Translations under genes and position numbers: made by a program
Notes under the pieces: generated by a model
Seen by the model: the letters and a program-made list of their open reading frames with translations, nothing else
The model's database searches: none
Told to the model about the DNA's origin: nothing
Part shown: in pieces, positions 63,275-64,000 of the stretch
How the letters are laid out: the number at the start of each line of letters is the position of its first letter
How positions within the stretch are numbered: the first letter of the stretch is position 1
Origin: Rhodanobacter sp.
GTDB taxonomy: Bacteria > Pseudomonadota > Gammaproteobacteria > Xanthomonadales > Rhodanobacteraceae
Reading direction: 5' to 3'
NCBI GenBank assembly: GCA_024711345.1
Contig: JANJTA010000017.1
Span: forward strand, 1 to 64,000
Length of the DNA: 64,000 nucleotides

Positions 63275-64000
63275 TTACCGGCGCCCGTAGGCCCAGCGCA
63301 GGAACAGCGGCAGCATCTGCTTCCATGACGCCTGGTTGTGCACACCGCCGGGCAGCAGGAACAGCGTGGCATCGGCGCGGCGCGACGGATGCCGTGCGAA
63401 GTCCAGATCGATCGCATAGCCGAGCTGTTTCAGCCCGCGCAGGCGAAAGCCGTCGGCGCCGCGATAGCCTTCGAGCAAATCCTGCACGTCGTCGACCGTA
63501 TCGTTGATGCCGTCGCCGTCGCGGTCCGCGGTTTCCTCCGCCGTGCCCACCGCGAACCAGAACTTCAGCCCGGCGCGCCGCGGCCCGCGGCCCACCATCG
63601 CCTGCGCCAGCCGCGTGCGCTGGATCGCTCCGGCGCTGCTGCGGTCCGCCGCCAGCCAGAACGAGGGCGAGAAGGCGCCGACCCGGCCGAACACGTCCGG
63701 GTACTGCCAGCCGAGATTGAACGCGTTCAGCGCGCCCAGCGACCAGCCCAGCACCGTGCGCCCGCGCGGCGACCGGCGCGTGCGGTAGTGCGCGTCGATG
63801 TACGGCACCAGCGCGGTGGCGACCCAGGCGGAATAATCCTGCGCGCGGGCGCCGATCGGGCCAATGCGCGAACCGCCGACCACGCTGCGCGCCGCGGCGC
63901 GATCGGACAGGCCGTAGCCGCTGGCGCGATCGTCCAGCATGCGGATCGCCACCACGATCAGCGGCGCGATGGCCTTGTCCCGATACAGCCGCGCCAGGGT
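63275..64000 (-). CDS. esterase-family alpha/beta-hydrolase, 5'-truncated by window edge
   Basis: The frame is open to the right edge (TLARLYRDKAIAPLIVVAIR precedes the first internal Met at 63955), so the N-terminus lies outside. Fold landmarks of the esterase D/enterochelin esterase-like group: YRTRRSPRGRTVLGWSLGAL with the nucleophile Ser in GWSLG, VGAFSPSFW, and FLLPGGVHNQASW with the catalytic His. DRDGDGINDTVDDV is a calcium-loop-like insertion. 241 visible codons. Substrate unknown. Confidence 0.8.
   Translation of the reverse strand, partial: TLARLYRDKAIAPLIVVAIRMLDDRASGYGLSDRAAARSVVGGSRIGPIGARAQDYSAWVATALVPYIDAHYRTRRSPRGRTVLGWSLGALNAFNLGWQYPDVFGRVGAFSPSFWLAADRSSAGAIQRTRLAQAMVGRGPRRAGLKFWFAVGTAEETADRDGDGINDTVDDVQDLLEGYRGADGFRLRGLKQLGYAIDLDFARHPSRRADATLFLLPGGVHNQASWKQMLPLFLRWAYGRR

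Noticed and set aside
1-64000. CRISPR array, riboswitch or rRNA
   Set aside because: No regularly spaced direct repeats, no recognisable riboswitch core and no rRNA sequence were seen.

Overview
The window looks like chromosomal DNA of a GC-rich gammaproteobacterium, most likely of the Lysobacterales (Xanthomonadales), perhaps Rhodanobacteraceae. This rests on the complete exosortase A (XrtA)/PEP-CTERM exopolysaccharide locus, codon use, the TGTAGGAGC-type REPIN near the right edge and an M28 peptidase/PepSY neighbourhood. It is inference; no 16S or marker gene is present.

Layout. (1) 1-7000: PEP-CTERM substrate genes: a 3' end at the left edge, then complete genes at 1032, 2192 and 6138 (+). 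Between the first two lie an IS3-type orfA remnant and an orphan 3' half of a tRNA-Phe. Each complete PEP-CTERM gene has a -24/-12 (sigma-54) promoter and, 64-65 bp further upstream, a shared GYCGG-N5-CTTACA element. (2) Interleaved at 3094-8174 are a FeeM-like N-acyltransferase, an Acg-like nitroreductase and a ThiF-like E1 enzyme, a probable small-molecule or acyl-modification module of unknown product. (3) 8417-15933: wecB, prsK, prsR and prsT. PrsK/PrsR is a two-component system whose regulator has a sigma-54 activator domain (GAYTGA), so it is the obvious controller of the promoters in (1). (4) 15962-33115: accessory glycan genes: a phosphatidylserine decarboxylase-like protein, methyltransferases, a heparinase-type lyase, a methyltransferase-kinase fusion resembling chain-capping enzymes, an OafA-type acyltransferase, a Tat-exported orphan, an asparagine-synthase-like protein, a second kinase and a Wzx-like flippase. 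(5) 33544-56936 (- strand): the core XrtA eps operon, with 16 genes from 56936 to 35552 that overlap or are separated by at most about 50 bp, followed by a glycosyltransferase and a methyltransferase. In order of transcription: initiating glycosyltransferase, export lipoprotein, chain-length protein, tyrosine kinase, outer-membrane protein, ATPase, deacetylase, FemAB protein, sugar transferase, XrtA, sugar transferase, amidotransferase, two glycosyltransferases, ATP-grasp protein, alpha/alpha-barrel protein, O-ligase, glycosyltransferase, methyltransferase. (6) 57334-64000: unrelated housekeeping or signalling genes (LysM lipoprotein, Ser/Thr kinase plus FHA pair, PepSY protein, M28 peptidase, esterase).

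Taken together, the eps operon would build and export an N-acetylated, amidated and possibly methylated or phosphorylated polysaccharide. XrtA would process PEP-CTERM proteins that associate with it, and PrsK/PrsR with sigma-54 would switch on the substrate proteins. The candidate new biology is the fixed-spacing PrsR regulatory element, the acyltransferase/nitroreductase/ThiF trio, and the WbdD-like methyltransferase-kinase.
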